Assembly (NCBI GenBank): GCA_028818225.1
Contig: JAPPOG010000079.1
Location: 1-39,312, forward strand
Origin: Gammaproteobacteria bacterium
Lineage (GTDB): Bacteria > Pseudomonadota > Gammaproteobacteria > Pseudomonadales > Pseudohongiellaceae
Length of the DNA: 39,312 nucleotides
Reading direction: 5' to 3'
Below the pieces are notes generated by a model. That model saw only the letters and a program-made list of their open reading frames with translations, did no database searches and was not told the origin of the DNA. Shown here piece by piece: positions 1 through 8,649 of this stretch. A program made the position numbers and the translations under genes. Every line of letters starts with the position of its first letter. Position 1 is the stretch's first letter.

Positions 1-1
1 A

Positions 2-77
<76 letters not shown>

Positions 78-216
78 ATATAGAAGGATCTATATAGTTA
101 GTGCTTCCTGCACGTTCTGGCAATGCTGCGCATTGCTCCTCTGCTCATTCCAGCCAGCGATCATAGATCGCTGTCGTTCACACTTCGCTTGAAGCTAACA
201 CTTCAATAGCGCTTGT

Positions 217-242
217 GTTCACCCAAGCTGAGCTATCTGGGC
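217..242 (-). pseudogene. 5' remnant of a tRNA-Phe-like gene
   Basis: Read on the minus strand from 242, the sequence starts GCCCAGATAGCTCAG. This matches the first 15 nt of the intact tRNA-Phe (GCCCAGGTAGCTCAG) at 14 positions. It then diverges, and no anticodon arm or 3' half follows. It lies upstream of the intact gene in the same orientation, which suggests a broken tandem copy. Chance similarity is possible because the match is short. Confidence 0.45.
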
Positions 243-261
243 TTTTTGGGCTACTGCTCTT

Positions 262-350
262 GGAAATACTTCGTAAAAACCCAAGATCTCTCTCAGTCAC
301 TTACCTGATGTAAGCTCCTTTGTTCGATTTGGCTTTTGCCTCGTCTTTCC
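262..350 (-). repeat. Intergenic palindromic element, copy 1
   Basis: On the minus strand a core GGAGCTTAC-ATCA-GGTAAGTGACTGAG (292-318) is flanked by GAAAGACGAGGC on one side and TTTTTACGAAGT on the other. The same layout, GAG-[small stem-loop]-TGAG between a GCGAGAAAG-like word and an ACGAAGC-like word, is seen at 4639-4737 and 6976-7099. The function is unknown; it may be a mobile or structural intergenic repeat. Confidence 0.4.
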
Positions 351-445
351 TGCGCTCGTTACGCCCAAAAATTGAGAATATTTCGGGCTATTCAACGAGC
401 GGCGTATTAAATATTTTTAGGGCTCTGGAGTCAAGCCAGAGTTTG

Positions 446-718
446 CTACTCCTCAGGTGGGACGTAGCCTTCCGCCACGTCGTGTTCCTCGTTGGCGAAA
501 AATTTGTCCATTTCTTCCTGCAGGTACTTGCGGGCATCCGGGTCCATCATATTGAGCTGTTTCTCGTTAATTAGCATGGTTTGCTGGGATTGCCACTCCT
601 GCCAGGCCTGTTGGGATACGGTTTCGTAGATTTCCTGGCCTTTGGGGCCGGGGTAGGGAGGCACAGCCAATCCAGGGAGTTCCTTGCCGTATTTCTTGCA
701 GTTCACCATGCGAGTCAT
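446..718 (-). CDS. yggX: YggX family iron-trafficking / oxidative-stress protein
   Basis: At 90 aa this is the family's usual length. The N-terminus [17 protein letters not shown] keeps the single conserved cysteine at residue 7. The central part, with [15 protein letters not shown] and [16 protein letters not shown], is diagnostic, as is the GYVPPE end. Known members protect iron-sulfur clusters from oxidants and are thought to handle labile iron in the cytoplasm. It lies 12 nt downstream of mutY, an iron-sulfur repair glycosylase, as in many gammaproteobacteria, so co-transcription with asmA-mutY is likely. The ATG at 718 is preceded by AAGAAAG. Confidence 0.95.
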   Translation of the reverse strand: MTRMVNCKKYGKELPGLAVPPYPGPKGQEIYETVSQQAWQEWQSQQTMLINEKQLNMMDPDARKYLQEEMDKFFANEEHDVAEGYVPPEE

Positions 719-730
719 AGTCTTTCTTCT

Positions 731-1759
731 TTATATGGGTTTGTTTAATGCTGTTAATAATTTCTTTACCGGAGCGGCGAGGCCTACTTCAACAGAATGA
801 TCCAGAGGGTACCAAAGCCAGCGGTCTGATTCAGCCACCTGCTTGGTGTTTTTCTTAACTGTCACCAGCTCCGGCTGGATATCCAGATGGTAGTGAGAGA
901 AGGTATGCCGCAGTGGCTCCAGTGATTTACGCTTTCTGGTCAGTGCGAATCCGTTTTTGGCATCGCCATTGTTTTCAGGAAACGAATACAGTGATCCCCA
1001 GATTCCGGTAGGAGGTCGCTTTTCCAGATACACTTCGCCCTCTTCATTCTGAAAGATATACATGGCGACAGATTTCACCGGTAATGTTTTCTTCGGCTTC
1101 TTGCCCGGGTAGTTACTGACTGTATTGGTATTAAACGCTTTGCAATGATCTTTAAGTGGGCACTTAATGCATAAAGGATTTGAGCGTGTGCAAATGGTCG
1201 CGCCTAAATCCATAATGGCCTGGGTATAGGCAGCGACATCTTTCTTCGGCGTATGGGCTTGGGCAATATTCCAAAGCTCGCTTTTAATTTTACTTTGCTC
1301 AGGCCAGCCTTCGACTGCGTGAAATCGCGTCAGCACTCTTTTTACATTGCCATCCAGTATCGCGGCGTGAATATTCATGCTCAGTGCTGCGATTGCGCCG
1401 GCAGTCGAGCGACCAATCCCCGGGAGTTGTTCCAACTCTTCAACAGAATTTGGAAATGTGCCGTTAAAGTCACTAACAACTATTTGGGCTGCGTTGTGCA
1501 AATTTCTTGCTCGCGCGTAATAACCAAGCCCGGTCCATAAATGGAGCACCTGGTCTATATCAGCGTCAGCTAACTCTACCACAGTTGGAAAGCGCTCCAT
1601 GAATCTTTGATAGTAAGGAATGACAGTTGCAACCTGGGTTTGCTGCAACATGATTTCTGATAGCCAGACGCGGTAGGGAGTTGGGTTTTTTTGCCATGGC
1701 AAATCGTGCCTACCGTACTTTTGAAACCAGTCGAGTAGTTTTTTAGAAAAGTCTTTCAC
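731..1759 (-). CDS. mutY: Adenine DNA glycosylase MutY
   Basis: The 342-aa protein removes adenine mispaired with 8-oxoguanine in base-excision repair. Visible features are catalytic Glu35 in [11 protein letters not shown], the helix-hairpin-helix [13 protein letters not shown] at 112-124, catalytic Asp136 in [10 protein letters not shown], and the [4Fe-4S] cysteines C190, C197, C200 and C206 in the C-x6-C-x2-C-x5-C pattern. A NUDIX-like 8-oxoG recognition domain fills about 220-342. The start is GTG at 1757-1759, chosen because [12 protein letters not shown] aligns with known N-termini. It begins 6 nt after the asmA stop, so it is probably translated from the asmA transcript. Confidence 0.97.
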   Translation of the reverse strand: MKDFSKKLLDWFQKYGRHDLPWQKNPTPYRVWLSEIMLQQTQVATVIPYYQRFMERFPTVVELADADIDQVLHLWTGLGYYARARNLHNAAQIVVSDFNGTFPNSVEELEQLPGIGRSTAGAIAALSMNIHAAILDGNVKRVLTRFHAVEGWPEQSKIKSELWNIAQAHTPKKDVAAYTQAIMDLGATICTRSNPLCIKCPLKDHCKAFNTNTVSNYPGKKPKKTLPVKSVAMYIFQNEEGEVYLEKRPPTGIWGSLYSFPENNGDAKNGFALTRKRKSLEPLRHTFSHYHLDIQPELVTVKKNTKQVAESDRWLWYPLDHSVEVGLAAPVKKLLTALNKPI

Positions 1760-1765
1760 GCAGAA

Positions 1766-3811
1766 TTAATTCAGAATTCTGCGCAGTAAACCCCGCGCTG
1801 TCTCTTCAAGGTCTTCCGGGACCTGCTCAATCAGTCGATTTTGTAATTCATTTCTTATTGCATTCTGGCCGAGCTGAGCAAAAATCTCACGCACCCGGGT
1901 GAAGTCAGGCCGACAATATTGACTCACTTCGTCGGCAAAACGCGCGCTGCAATCCACTGGCCAAGGTACGTTATGGAAGAGCTCATTAATGGGAATGGTT
2001 TGTGCGGCAGGCGGACCAAGAATGGCAAACTCAAGGTCGTAGTCGAAAGATCCGGCAGCCAGGTCGATGCCACCCGTTCCGTTTACATTAACGTTGTCCA
2101 TGCGTAATTGCACTTCCTGGTTATCGGTAATGCCATCTTCTAACAAGATGTATCCACCCAGTTCGCCAAACTGGATTACATCGGGCCATTGCTGAATTGA
2201 TTCACCGGTGGGGCTGAGTGCCGCAATGGCGGTAAATACCTGTTTGATGACGCCTATATCTACCGAATTCTCGGTAATAGCGAATGAGGTGGAGCCATTT
2301 AAGCTGTTTAACAACTCATTGGTGGTGGAACCTGTTGCCGCATAGGCAGTTTCCACATTCAAGCGGCCAGTTACCGTGTTCAGGCGGGAGATCGCTGGTG
2401 CAAACTCCACGATATTCAGTTGATTGAGTGCAAGCTGGGTTTCCAATGCGGCATCGTCACCACGACTGTCTACACGAATTAATCCCTGGGCAGTGCCGTT
2501 ATAGAGACTGGTGGGTTGCAGTTCTATATCGAGAACGCCATCCTCGACATTGGTAAACAGGTTGACGTCTTGTATAACCAGATCATTGGCAGTAATAGAT
2601 TCAATGGCAATGCTGCCCAATACATTAAAGGACTGTAAGGAATCGAATGGCAATTCGATATCGTTACCGCGTTGTGGTTGGGGGGCCGCTGCGGCCAGAT
2701 CATTCTCTGCAGTTTCTGCAGGTTCATCTTCGGTTTGAGCGGGTGTGAAAGGAGAAAAGTCGATACTGCTGGTAATGACATCATAACGCACGTTAGTAGG
2801 TACAAATTCAGTAGCAAAACGGATATCGCCACTGGCTTGAATATCAGTGCTCCCGAGAGTCGCTGCAAAATCTGCAACGGTCAGTTGGGTCGCGTCGCCG
2901 TTTAGTTCAAGATTAAAACCAAAGTCCTGGGTGGCTGTAATCTCTCCGGAAAACTCCTCCGGTGTTTCTACATAACCTAGGGTCTGCAATAAACCCATCA
3001 CATCGAAGTTATTGGATTCCAAAGCGCCCTCATAACTTAGATTCTCGTTAAAGTCACTCACCGTAATTCCGCCGGTAATTAAAACTGGTGTTATAGCAAA
3101 ATTGATATTGGCGATAGCGACGTTGCCATTATTTACATCGGCGGTAATGGTGCTGCGCAGGCTCATGGGCAGGGGAGTACTCATGCCGTTGTTTAGAAAA
3201 TTGAAATTCAAATCGACGTCAAACGGCCTGCCATCGATGTTGGTATCCCTGCTGTCGAAATTCAAATTGTTGATGCTGTAACGAAGCCCCTGTTGCACGT
3301 TCTGTATATCGACACTGGCGTTGGCAATGCGGATGCGCTCGAAGGCAACGGAAACTACGTCTTGCTCTTCTGTGTTTGTAGCGATTGAAGAGACAATTTG
3401 ATTGCTGGATGTTTCTGGCGAAGAATCTTCAACTGACCAGATGTTAGTTCCAGTGCTGTCGGTGTAGATATTGATATGAAAATCATCAGCGCTCAATTCA
3501 CGCACATATAGCTCGCCACGCAATAAGGCGCGCAGGTCAGCGGATAATACTGCGGCAGACGTTGAGGCAAGTTCCTGGTTGAAAGCTGGATTGCGAAAGC
3601 GAACATCATTCAGGGTAAGCCCGAGTGTCGGAAACAAATTGACATTCATGTCACCGGCAATGGTGAGCTCGTAGCCTGTCGCGGCGAGGATGGCTTCCTG
3701 TATAGCCAGTTTGTTGCGTTCGGTGTTCACAGAGCTAATCAGGAAAAAACCAGCGATTAGCAGGACGACCACAAAACCAGCAAGTACCTTGAGAAAATTT
3801 TTGAAATTCAT
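1766..3811 (-). CDS. asmA: AsmA family protein
   Basis: The 681-aa protein has one N-terminal membrane anchor (about 6-27, VLAGFVVVLLIAGFFLI) and a long beta-rich periplasmic body with the AsmA N-terminal signature: ATGYELTIAGDMNVNLFPTL and a following NDVRFRNP. The C-terminal AsmA-type region covers roughly 430-640. AsmA-like proteins belong to the bridge-like, repeating-beta-groove group implicated in moving or organising lipids between inner and outer membranes. It is first in a tight run with mutY and yggX. The start is ATG at 3809-3811, directly before the anchor. The family is clear; which of the several AsmA paralogues it matches is less so. Confidence 0.9.
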   Translation of the reverse strand: MNFKNFLKVLAGFVVVLLIAGFFLISSVNTERNKLAIQEAILAATGYELTIAGDMNVNLFPTLGLTLNDVRFRNPAFNQELASTSAAVLSADLRALLRGELYVRELSADDFHINIYTDSTGTNIWSVEDSSPETSSNQIVSSIATNTEEQDVVSVAFERIRIANASVDIQNVQQGLRYSINNLNFDSRDTNIDGRPFDVDLNFNFLNNGMSTPLPMSLRSTITADVNNGNVAIANINFAITPVLITGGITVSDFNENLSYEGALESNNFDVMGLLQTLGYVETPEEFSGEITATQDFGFNLELNGDATQLTVADFAATLGSTDIQASGDIRFATEFVPTNVRYDVITSSIDFSPFTPAQTEDEPAETAENDLAAAAPQPQRGNDIELPFDSLQSFNVLGSIAIESITANDLVIQDVNLFTNVEDGVLDIELQPTSLYNGTAQGLIRVDSRGDDAALETQLALNQLNIVEFAPAISRLNTVTGRLNVETAYAATGSTTNELLNSLNGSTSFAITENSVDIGVIKQVFTAIAALSPTGESIQQWPDVIQFGELGGYILLEDGITDNQEVQLRMDNVNVNGTGGIDLAAGSFDYDLEFAILGPPAAQTIPINELFHNVPWPVDCSARFADEVSQYCRPDFTRVREIFAQLGQNAIRNELQNRLIEQVPEDLEETARGLLRRILN

Positions 3812-3956
3812 GCCATGAACTACAGAACGAAGCAGGATTTCAAGTTTACCGGAATGGGTTTAGCTCTGCACCGAAACTGTTCCAGTAGCCTCGTAGAATT
3901 GGAAGTCACATCACGCTCAATGTACCCGCAAGCGCTAAGCCCCCACATTTTCTGAC

Positions 3957-3985
3957 TTTCACTATCCCCTAGGCGGCATTATAAT
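3957..3985 (+). promoter_or_regulatory. Probable sigma-70 promoter of hisB
   Basis: A consensus -10 TATAAT at 3980-3985 is preceded, with a 17-bp spacer, by a weak -35 TTTCAC at 3957-3962. Transcription would start about 20 nt before the hisB ATG at 4014. The strong -10 supports the call; the -35 does not. Confidence 0.45.
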
Positions 3986-4013
3986 GCGCACTTTCGTCAA
4001 TTCAGGATATCCG

Positions 4014-4625
4014 ATGAGCGACGCAGCTCCTCCCGATAACCCCCGCCGCGCAAGCGTTGAGCGGAATACCAAAGAGACTCAAATCACCGTTGCAATTGAT
4101 CTGGATGGATCAGGTCAACTGGAGGTTGAGACTGGTCTTCCTTTTCTCGACCATATGTTGGATCAGATAGCCCGCCACGGCCTCGTTGATCTATCCATAA
4201 AGGCACAGGGAGACCTGGAAATCGATGCGCACCATACGGTGGAAGACATCGGCATAACCCTGGGTCAGGCTATTAACAAAGCGCTGGATAAAACGGGTAT
4301 TCGTCGCTATGGCCATGCTTATGTGCCCCTCGATGAAGCGCTTTCTCGCGTGGTGATCGATTTTTCCGGAAGACCCGGTCTGGATTACCACGTGGACTTT
4401 GTCAAGGGCACGGTCGGCAATTTCGATGTGGATTTGTTTCACGAGTTTTTTCAGGGATTTGTGAATCATGCATTTGTGACACTGCATATAGACAATATTC
4501 GTGGCAAGAACGCTCATCATCAGGTAGAAACAGTTTTTAAGGCATTCGGCAGGGCATTGCGGATGGCAGTCGAAATCGACCCTAGAGCATCTACTGTTGT
4601 GCCTTCGACTAAGGGCAGTTTGTAG
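4014..4625 (+). CDS. hisB: Imidazoleglycerol-phosphate dehydratase HisB
   Basis: The 203-aa enzyme is the monofunctional dehydratase of histidine synthesis (imidazole glycerol phosphate to imidazole acetol phosphate), without the phosphatase domain fused to it in enterobacteria. The metal-binding motifs [14 protein letters not shown] and GKNAHHQVE are present, together with [14 protein letters not shown] near the N-terminus. The ATG at 4014 is preferred over an upstream in-frame ATG at 3984, because AGGAT lies at the right distance and 3984 falls inside the likely promoter. It is followed by a 172-nt spacer with a palindromic element before hisH. Confidence 0.96.
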   Translation: MSDAAPPDNPRRASVERNTKETQITVAIDLDGSGQLEVETGLPFLDHMLDQIARHGLVDLSIKAQGDLEIDAHHTVEDIGITLGQAINKALDKTGIRRYGHAYVPLDEALSRVVIDFSGRPGLDYHVDFVKGTVGNFDVDLFHEFFQGFVNHAFVTLHIDNIRGKNAHHQVETVFKAFGRALRMAVEIDPRASTVVPSTKGSL

Positions 4626-4638
4626 GACGAAATGTGTC

Positions 4639-4737
4639 TTATCCGCGCTAGCTTCGTCAGCTAAAAACTCAAAATCCTCATGTATTGTCATATACACTCC
4701 GGTTTTTCGTTTCCAGCTTTCTCGCTAGCACGAATAA
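4639..4737 (-). repeat. Intergenic palindromic element, copy 2
   Basis: An imperfect inverted repeat lies between hisB and hisH. The outer arms TTATCCGCGCTAGC (4639-4652) and GCTAGCACGAATAA (4724-4737) pair at 12 of 14 positions. On the minus strand the words are AGCGAGAAAG, a core CCGGAGTGTAT...ATACATGAG (4677-4702), then CTGACGAAGC (4651-4660). The last decamer is identical to the one at 6999-7008 in the hisF-ctpA spacer. It may affect readthrough from hisB into hisH, but no T-run follows. Confidence 0.5.
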
Positions 4738-4797
4738 TCCATCATTTCTCGAGTCACTTTATATTTTCAATTTAGTGCGATTCAGAATTCTTAGTAC

Positions 4798-5454
4798 ATG
4801 AATAAAGTTGCAGTCATAGACTATGGCATGGGCAATCTCCACTCTGTGGCGAAGGCAGTGGAGCATGTTGGTCGCGAATCAGGTGAAGAAGTTCAGGTGA
4901 CTGTTACACCGGATGCACAACTCATTGCAGCAGCGGATCGAGTTATTTTTCCTGGTGTAGGTGCGATACGTGATTGTATGGCTGAGATCAATCGGTTAAA
5001 TGTCGGCCAGATTGTCGAAGAAGCAATGAAAACGAAACCGGTCCTGGCAATCTGTGTTGGCATGCAAGCCTTGATGGAGCACAGTGAAGAAAACGACGGT
5101 GTCGACTGCCTTGGTTTTATGCCAGGCCAGGTTCGATTCTTTGGTAATGATTTACAGGACGAAGAGAGCAAGCGACTTAAAGTGCCGCATATGGGTTGGA
5201 ATAAAGTTACTCAAACTCAAGCACATCCTTTATGGAATGGTGTTCCTGATGAGAGCCGTTTCTATTTCGTACATAGTTATTATGTGGAAAGTGGTGATAA
5301 GTCCAAAGTCACCAGTACCACATCTTATGGTAGAGAGGTTGTTGCCAGTCTGGCAGACAACAACATTTTTGCCACACAGTTTCATCCTGAAAAATCACAA
5401 ACAGTTGGCTTAACTTTGCTTCGCAATTTTCTCAAGTGGGATGGCCAAACCTGA
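4798..5454 (+). CDS. hisH: Imidazole glycerol phosphate synthase, glutaminase subunit HisH
   Basis: The 218-aa class-I glutamine amidotransferase supplies ammonia to HisF. The catalytic triad is visible as Cys86 in LAICVGMQ and His196/Glu198 in QFHPEKS. The oxyanion-strand region [10 protein letters not shown] and the HisF-contact region VPHMGWNKV are also present. The start ATGAATAAAGTTGC gives the usual [14 protein letters not shown]-terminus. The stop TGA overlaps the hisA ATG (TGATG), so hisH, hisA and hisF are translationally coupled. Confidence 0.97.
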   Translation: MNKVAVIDYGMGNLHSVAKAVEHVGRESGEEVQVTVTPDAQLIAAADRVIFPGVGAIRDCMAEINRLNVGQIVEEAMKTKPVLAICVGMQALMEHSEENDGVDCLGFMPGQVRFFGNDLQDEESKRLKVPHMGWNKVTQTQAHPLWNGVPDESRFYFVHSYYVESGDKSKVTSTTSYGREVVASLADNNIFATQFHPEKSQTVGLTLLRNFLKWDGQT

Positions 5455-6203
5455 TGTTAGTTATTCCTGCAATCGATTTGAAAGACGGCCAATGTGTGCG
5501 TCTACGACAGGGGCGCATGGAGGACTCAACAGTTTTTTCAGACGATCCGGTAACCATGGCCGGTCACTGGGTCGAGCAGGGCGCCAGGCGATTACACATT
5601 GTTGATTTGAATGGTGCCTTTGCCGGAACACCGGTTAACGGTGAAATCGTAACTGCAATAGTGGCAGCCTACCCCGATCTGCCGGTGCAGATTGGTGGTG
5701 GCATTCGCAATTTAGAGAGCGCACAGTTTTACATTGATGCCGGAGTAAATTTCATCATCATCGGTACCGCGGCGGTGAAAGATCCTGATCTGGTCAAATC
5801 TGCCTGTGAAAGTTTTCCAGGCAAAATCATAGTTGGCCTGGATGCAGTGGATGGCAAAGTGGCTACGGAAGGATGGGCAGATGTGTCCGAAGTTACTGCC
5901 ATAGAACTCGCTGAAAAATTTTCCGATGCCGGTGTTGCCGCAATCGTTTATACCGATATCGCTCGAGATGGCATGTTGCAGGGCTGCAACGTCGAGGCGA
6001 CTGTTGGCCTCGCCCGACAAAGCTCGATACCGGTTATTGCCTCAGGTGGTGTGGCCAAGCTGGCAGACATCGTGGATTTGAAAGCTAGCGCTCAAACCGA
6101 AACAGGCGCCGGGATTATTGGAGCGATAACCGGGCGGGCACTTTATGAAGGCACACTGGACTTAAGAGAGGCTCAGTCATATTGCGATGGTGAGGGTAAC
6201 TAG
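5454..6203 (+). CDS. hisA: Phosphoribosylformimino-AICAR-phosphate isomerase HisA
   Basis: The 249-aa half-barrel-duplicated TIM barrel performs the Amadori isomerisation of ProFAR to PRFAR. Catalytic Asp8 lies in [12 protein letters not shown], and the second catalytic aspartate in [10 protein letters not shown]. The phosphate-binding GGGIRN and ASGGV loops are present. The start at 5454 (TGATG overlap with hisH) is chosen over an in-frame codon at 5436 because it gives the canonical N-terminus. The stop TAG shares its last base with the hisF GTG. Confidence 0.97.
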   Translation: MLVIPAIDLKDGQCVRLRQGRMEDSTVFSDDPVTMAGHWVEQGARRLHIVDLNGAFAGTPVNGEIVTAIVAAYPDLPVQIGGGIRNLESAQFYIDAGVNFIIIGTAAVKDPDLVKSACESFPGKIIVGLDAVDGKVATEGWADVSEVTAIELAEKFSDAGVAAIVYTDIARDGMLQGCNVEATVGLARQSSIPVIASGGVAKLADIVDLKASAQTETGAGIIGAITGRALYEGTLDLREAQSYCDGEGN

Positions 6204-6976
6204 TGGCACTTGCTAAAAGAATCATTCCCTGCCTGGATTGCGATAAAGGACGTGTCGTGAAAGGCGTTAAATTTGTTGATATAAGAGATGCCGGTGACCC
6301 TGTCGAAGTTTCCAAGCGCTATTGCGATGCTGGCGCCGATGAAATTACCTTTCTTGATATAACCGCTAGCCACGAAGATAGAAACACAACGGTCGACACA
6401 GTTCGTGCTATAGCAGGACAGGTTTTTATTCCCCTAACTGTTGGCGGTGGAATTCGTACTCTGGAAGACATTCGTACCATGTTGAATGCGGGCGCCGACA
6501 AGGTTGCGATTAATACCGCTGCCGTGCACAACCCGGAGTTTGTTCGTGAAGCTGCAGAGCGGTTCGGGTCCCAATGTATTGTAGTTGCAGTCGATGCAAA
6601 GCAAGTCTCAGCTGAAGATGCACCAAAGACATGGGAAATCTTTACCCACGGTGGTCGTAATCCAACAGGCCTCGATGCGATCGCATGGGTTAAGAAAATG
6701 GTTGACTATGGGGCCGGTGAGATCTTGTTAACCAGTATGGACAGGGATGGCACCAAGATTGGTTTTGATCTCGATCTCAACAGAACAGTCAGCCAGGCAG
6801 TACAGGTGCCAGTAATAGCGTCAGGCGGTGTCGGCAATCTGGAACATCTGGCGGAAGGTGTTTTGGAAGGAGAGGCCGATGCGGTATTGGCCGCATCGAT
6901 ATTTCACTTCGGAGAATACAGCATAGAAGAAGCCAAACAACATATGGCTTCGAAGGGCATTGAAGTAAGATTATAG
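6203..6976 (+). CDS. hisF: Imidazole glycerol phosphate synthase, cyclase subunit HisF
   Basis: The 257-aa cyclase uses HisH-derived ammonia to convert PRFAR into imidazole glycerol phosphate and AICAR. The N-terminus [20 protein letters not shown] carries catalytic Asp12, and the second catalytic Asp is in [11 protein letters not shown]. The phosphate-loop sequences GGGIRTLED and [10 protein letters not shown] are present. It starts with GTG at 6203, overlapping the hisA stop by one base, which makes it the last gene of the coupled hisH-hisA-hisF unit. A long palindrome directly follows the stop codon. Confidence 0.97.
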   Translation: MALAKRIIPCLDCDKGRVVKGVKFVDIRDAGDPVEVSKRYCDAGADEITFLDITASHEDRNTTVDTVRAIAGQVFIPLTVGGGIRTLEDIRTMLNAGADKVAINTAAVHNPEFVREAAERFGSQCIVVAVDAKQVSAEDAPKTWEIFTHGGRNPTGLDAIAWVKKMVDYGAGEILLTSMDRDGTKIGFDLDLNRTVSQAVQVPVIASGGVGNLEHLAEGVLEGEADAVLAASIFHFGEYSIEEAKQHMASKGIEVRL

Positions 6977-7099
6977 GAATGCCTTCAGGTGGCACAATGC
7001 TTCGTCAGAAGCACTTTGAAATTTGCTCATCTATTTCTATACAGGCTCCGCCTTTTCAAAGTACTTCTTTCTCGCCTTGCACTCACCTGAATGCATTCT
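6976..7099. repeat. Long imperfect palindrome between hisF and ctpA, copy 3
   Basis: Arms of about 46 bp flank a loop of about 33 nt. TTCAGGTG (6984-6991) pairs perfectly with CACCTGAA (7084-7091), and GAAGCACTTTGAAA (7008-7021) pairs with TTTCAAAGTACTTC (7054-7067) except at one position. On the minus strand the words GGCGAGAAAG, GGCGGAGCCTGTATA...GATGAGC and CTGACGAAGC recur, as in the hisB-hisH element. It starts at the hisF stop and separates convergent genes, so it could act as a bidirectional transcription barrier, though no clear T-run is present. Confidence 0.6.
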
Positions 7100-7136
7100 A
7101 AGAGGTTTATTGTTCGAAGTACTAAAAGATATGGCT

Positions 7137-8483
7137 TTAATTATCTCGTTGCGCAAAAGTTCCTGAAGCACTAACTCTAGGCCGTGGTGAGAACGCATTA
7201 ATCCCTTTTAATACATTCAACGCTTCGTTGAGTGGATAATCTGTCACTAAAACTTCTTCCGCAGAAATAAGCGCATTCGCCATTTCATCATTAGTTTCTG
7301 CTTCTTCGTTGGCGTTATCCAGTCGATTTGGCAGATCGGATTCGCTGACCTGCGCAACGCTTCTTGACCGGCGCGTTACAAAAGCATTTTCAACCACGAT
7401 GTCCGGCTCGATACCCTGTGCTTGAATGGATCGACCATTGGGAGTGAAGTACAGTGAAGTTGTGAGTTTAATAGCGCGTTGTTCTGCCAGTGGCATGACG
7501 GTTTGCACAGAACCTTTACCAAAGCTGCGGGTTCCCATGATGATTGCTCTGCCATGGTCCTGTAATGCGCCGGCGACAATTTCCGAAGCTGAAGCTGAGC
7601 CGTTATTAATCAGCACAACCAGAGGTACATCCGCGGCGACGGTATTGGTGGTAGCCATGAATTCCATGTCGTTACCTTCAATTCTGCCTTCGGTGTATAC
7701 GATTCGACCCTGATCGATAAACGCATCAACCACACCAACTGAAGCCTGCAAGACTCCGCCAGGGTTGTTTCTTAAATCCAGCACCATGCCTTTTAATACT
7801 TCATGCTCTGCATATAACTCTTCAATTTCTTCTGCTATTTCGTTTGCAGTATTGGCTCGGAACTGGGAAATACGCACGTAAGCATAGCCAGGTTCCAGCA
7901 TACGACTGCGCACACTGGTAATCGCAATAACTTCACGAGTGATGGTGAGATCGAATGGCTCACGTCCTTCTCTTGCTATCGTTACCGTTACCTCGGTACC
8001 GGGTTCACCGCGCATCAGTTGGGCGGCTTCTTCAGGCAGAATTTGTCGCGTGGGTCGATTGTCAATTTGAATGATCAGGTCCCCGGCCTCGATACCGGCT
8101 CGATCAGCAGGCGTGTCATCGATCGGGCTGATGACCTTTATATAGCCGTCTTCTCTACCAACTTCTATACCCAGTCCGCCAAATTCTCCAGTGGTCGTCT
8201 CCTGCAGCATGTCGAACTCGTTTTCCACTACGTAGGCTGAATGAGGGTCGAGTCCTGACAGCATGCCGCGAATCGCATGCTCAAGCAGGGTTTGGTCATC
8301 CACTTCTTCGACATAAGCCATACGAATACGATCCAGTGCTTCGGTGAACATTCTCACTTCATCTAACGGCAGTGGCAGTGGTTCGGATTGTGACTCTTGC
8401 GCTTGAGAGAAGGTCATTGGCAATAGGCCGCTCACCAGGACCAGGGCTTTTAGCCCTTGCTTTACGGGAGTTGGCAATTTCAT
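7137..8483 (-). CDS. ctpA: S41 family carboxyl-terminal processing peptidase
   Basis: The 448-aa periplasmic protease has an N-terminal signal sequence (GLKALVLVSGLLPMTFSQAQ), a PDZ domain at about 90-175 with FGGLGIEVG, and an S41 Ser-Lys catalytic core. The nucleophile serine is in NNGSASASEIVAGAL and the lysine in GTRSFGKGSVQTV. CtpA-type enzymes trim periplasmic substrates, including cell-wall hydrolases, with the help of lipoprotein adaptors. The ATG at 8481-8483 is preferred to one six codons upstream because AGGA sits 7 nt before it. It follows envC, whose product activates amidases, which suggests a shared cell-wall role. Confidence 0.93.
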   Translation of the reverse strand: MKLPTPVKQGLKALVLVSGLLPMTFSQAQESQSEPLPLPLDEVRMFTEALDRIRMAYVEEVDDQTLLEHAIRGMLSGLDPHSAYVVENEFDMLQETTTGEFGGLGIEVGREDGYIKVISPIDDTPADRAGIEAGDLIIQIDNRPTRQILPEEAAQLMRGEPGTEVTVTIAREGREPFDLTITREVIAITSVRSRMLEPGYAYVRISQFRANTANEIAEEIEELYAEHEVLKGMVLDLRNNPGGVLQASVGVVDAFIDQGRIVYTEGRIEGNDMEFMATTNTVAADVPLVVLINNGSASASEIVAGALQDHGRAIIMGTRSFGKGSVQTVMPLAEQRAIKLTTSLYFTPNGRSIQAQGIEPDIVVENAFVTRRSRSVAQVSESDLPNRLDNANEEAETNDEMANALISAEEVLVTDYPLNEALNVLKGINAFSPRPRVSASGTFAQRDN

Positions 8484-8649
8484 AGGGAATTCCTGCTTCA
8501 TCTTTCCGTCTATTTATGCATCTATACGCATGGGATTGTGCTTTGAGTTTACACGTAAATTGACAAAAACTCGTTAAATTGAACCAGCGATTTTCCTGAC
8601 CACTTACAGGTGGCCCGAAATTGCTGGACTACAGGGGATTCTTGAGTCA

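Larger units (their letters stand above)
78..445. other. Spacer between tRNA-Phe and yggX, rich in inverted repeats
   Basis: No credible gene is seen; the small ORF across 320-574 is antisense to yggX and unlike any family I know. The spacer holds a perfect 8-bp inverted repeat CAGCGATC/GATCGCTG at 155-173, CAATG/CATTG at 121-135, a tRNA 5' remnant at 217-242, a palindromic element at about 262-350, CGCTCGTT/AACGAGCG at 353-401, and a CTCTGG/CCAGAG hairpin at 423-441 just after the yggX stop. That last hairpin lacks a good T-run on the minus strand, so it is at best a weak terminator. A TTGCCA at 118-123 (minus) could be the -35 of tRNA-Phe, but no good -10 goes with it. Confidence 0.6.

Noticed and set aside
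4191..4697. 168-codon minus-strand ORF antisense to hisB
   Set aside because: It overlaps the coding region of a well-supported hisB, shows no recognisable domain, and its composition follows the reverse of hisB codons.
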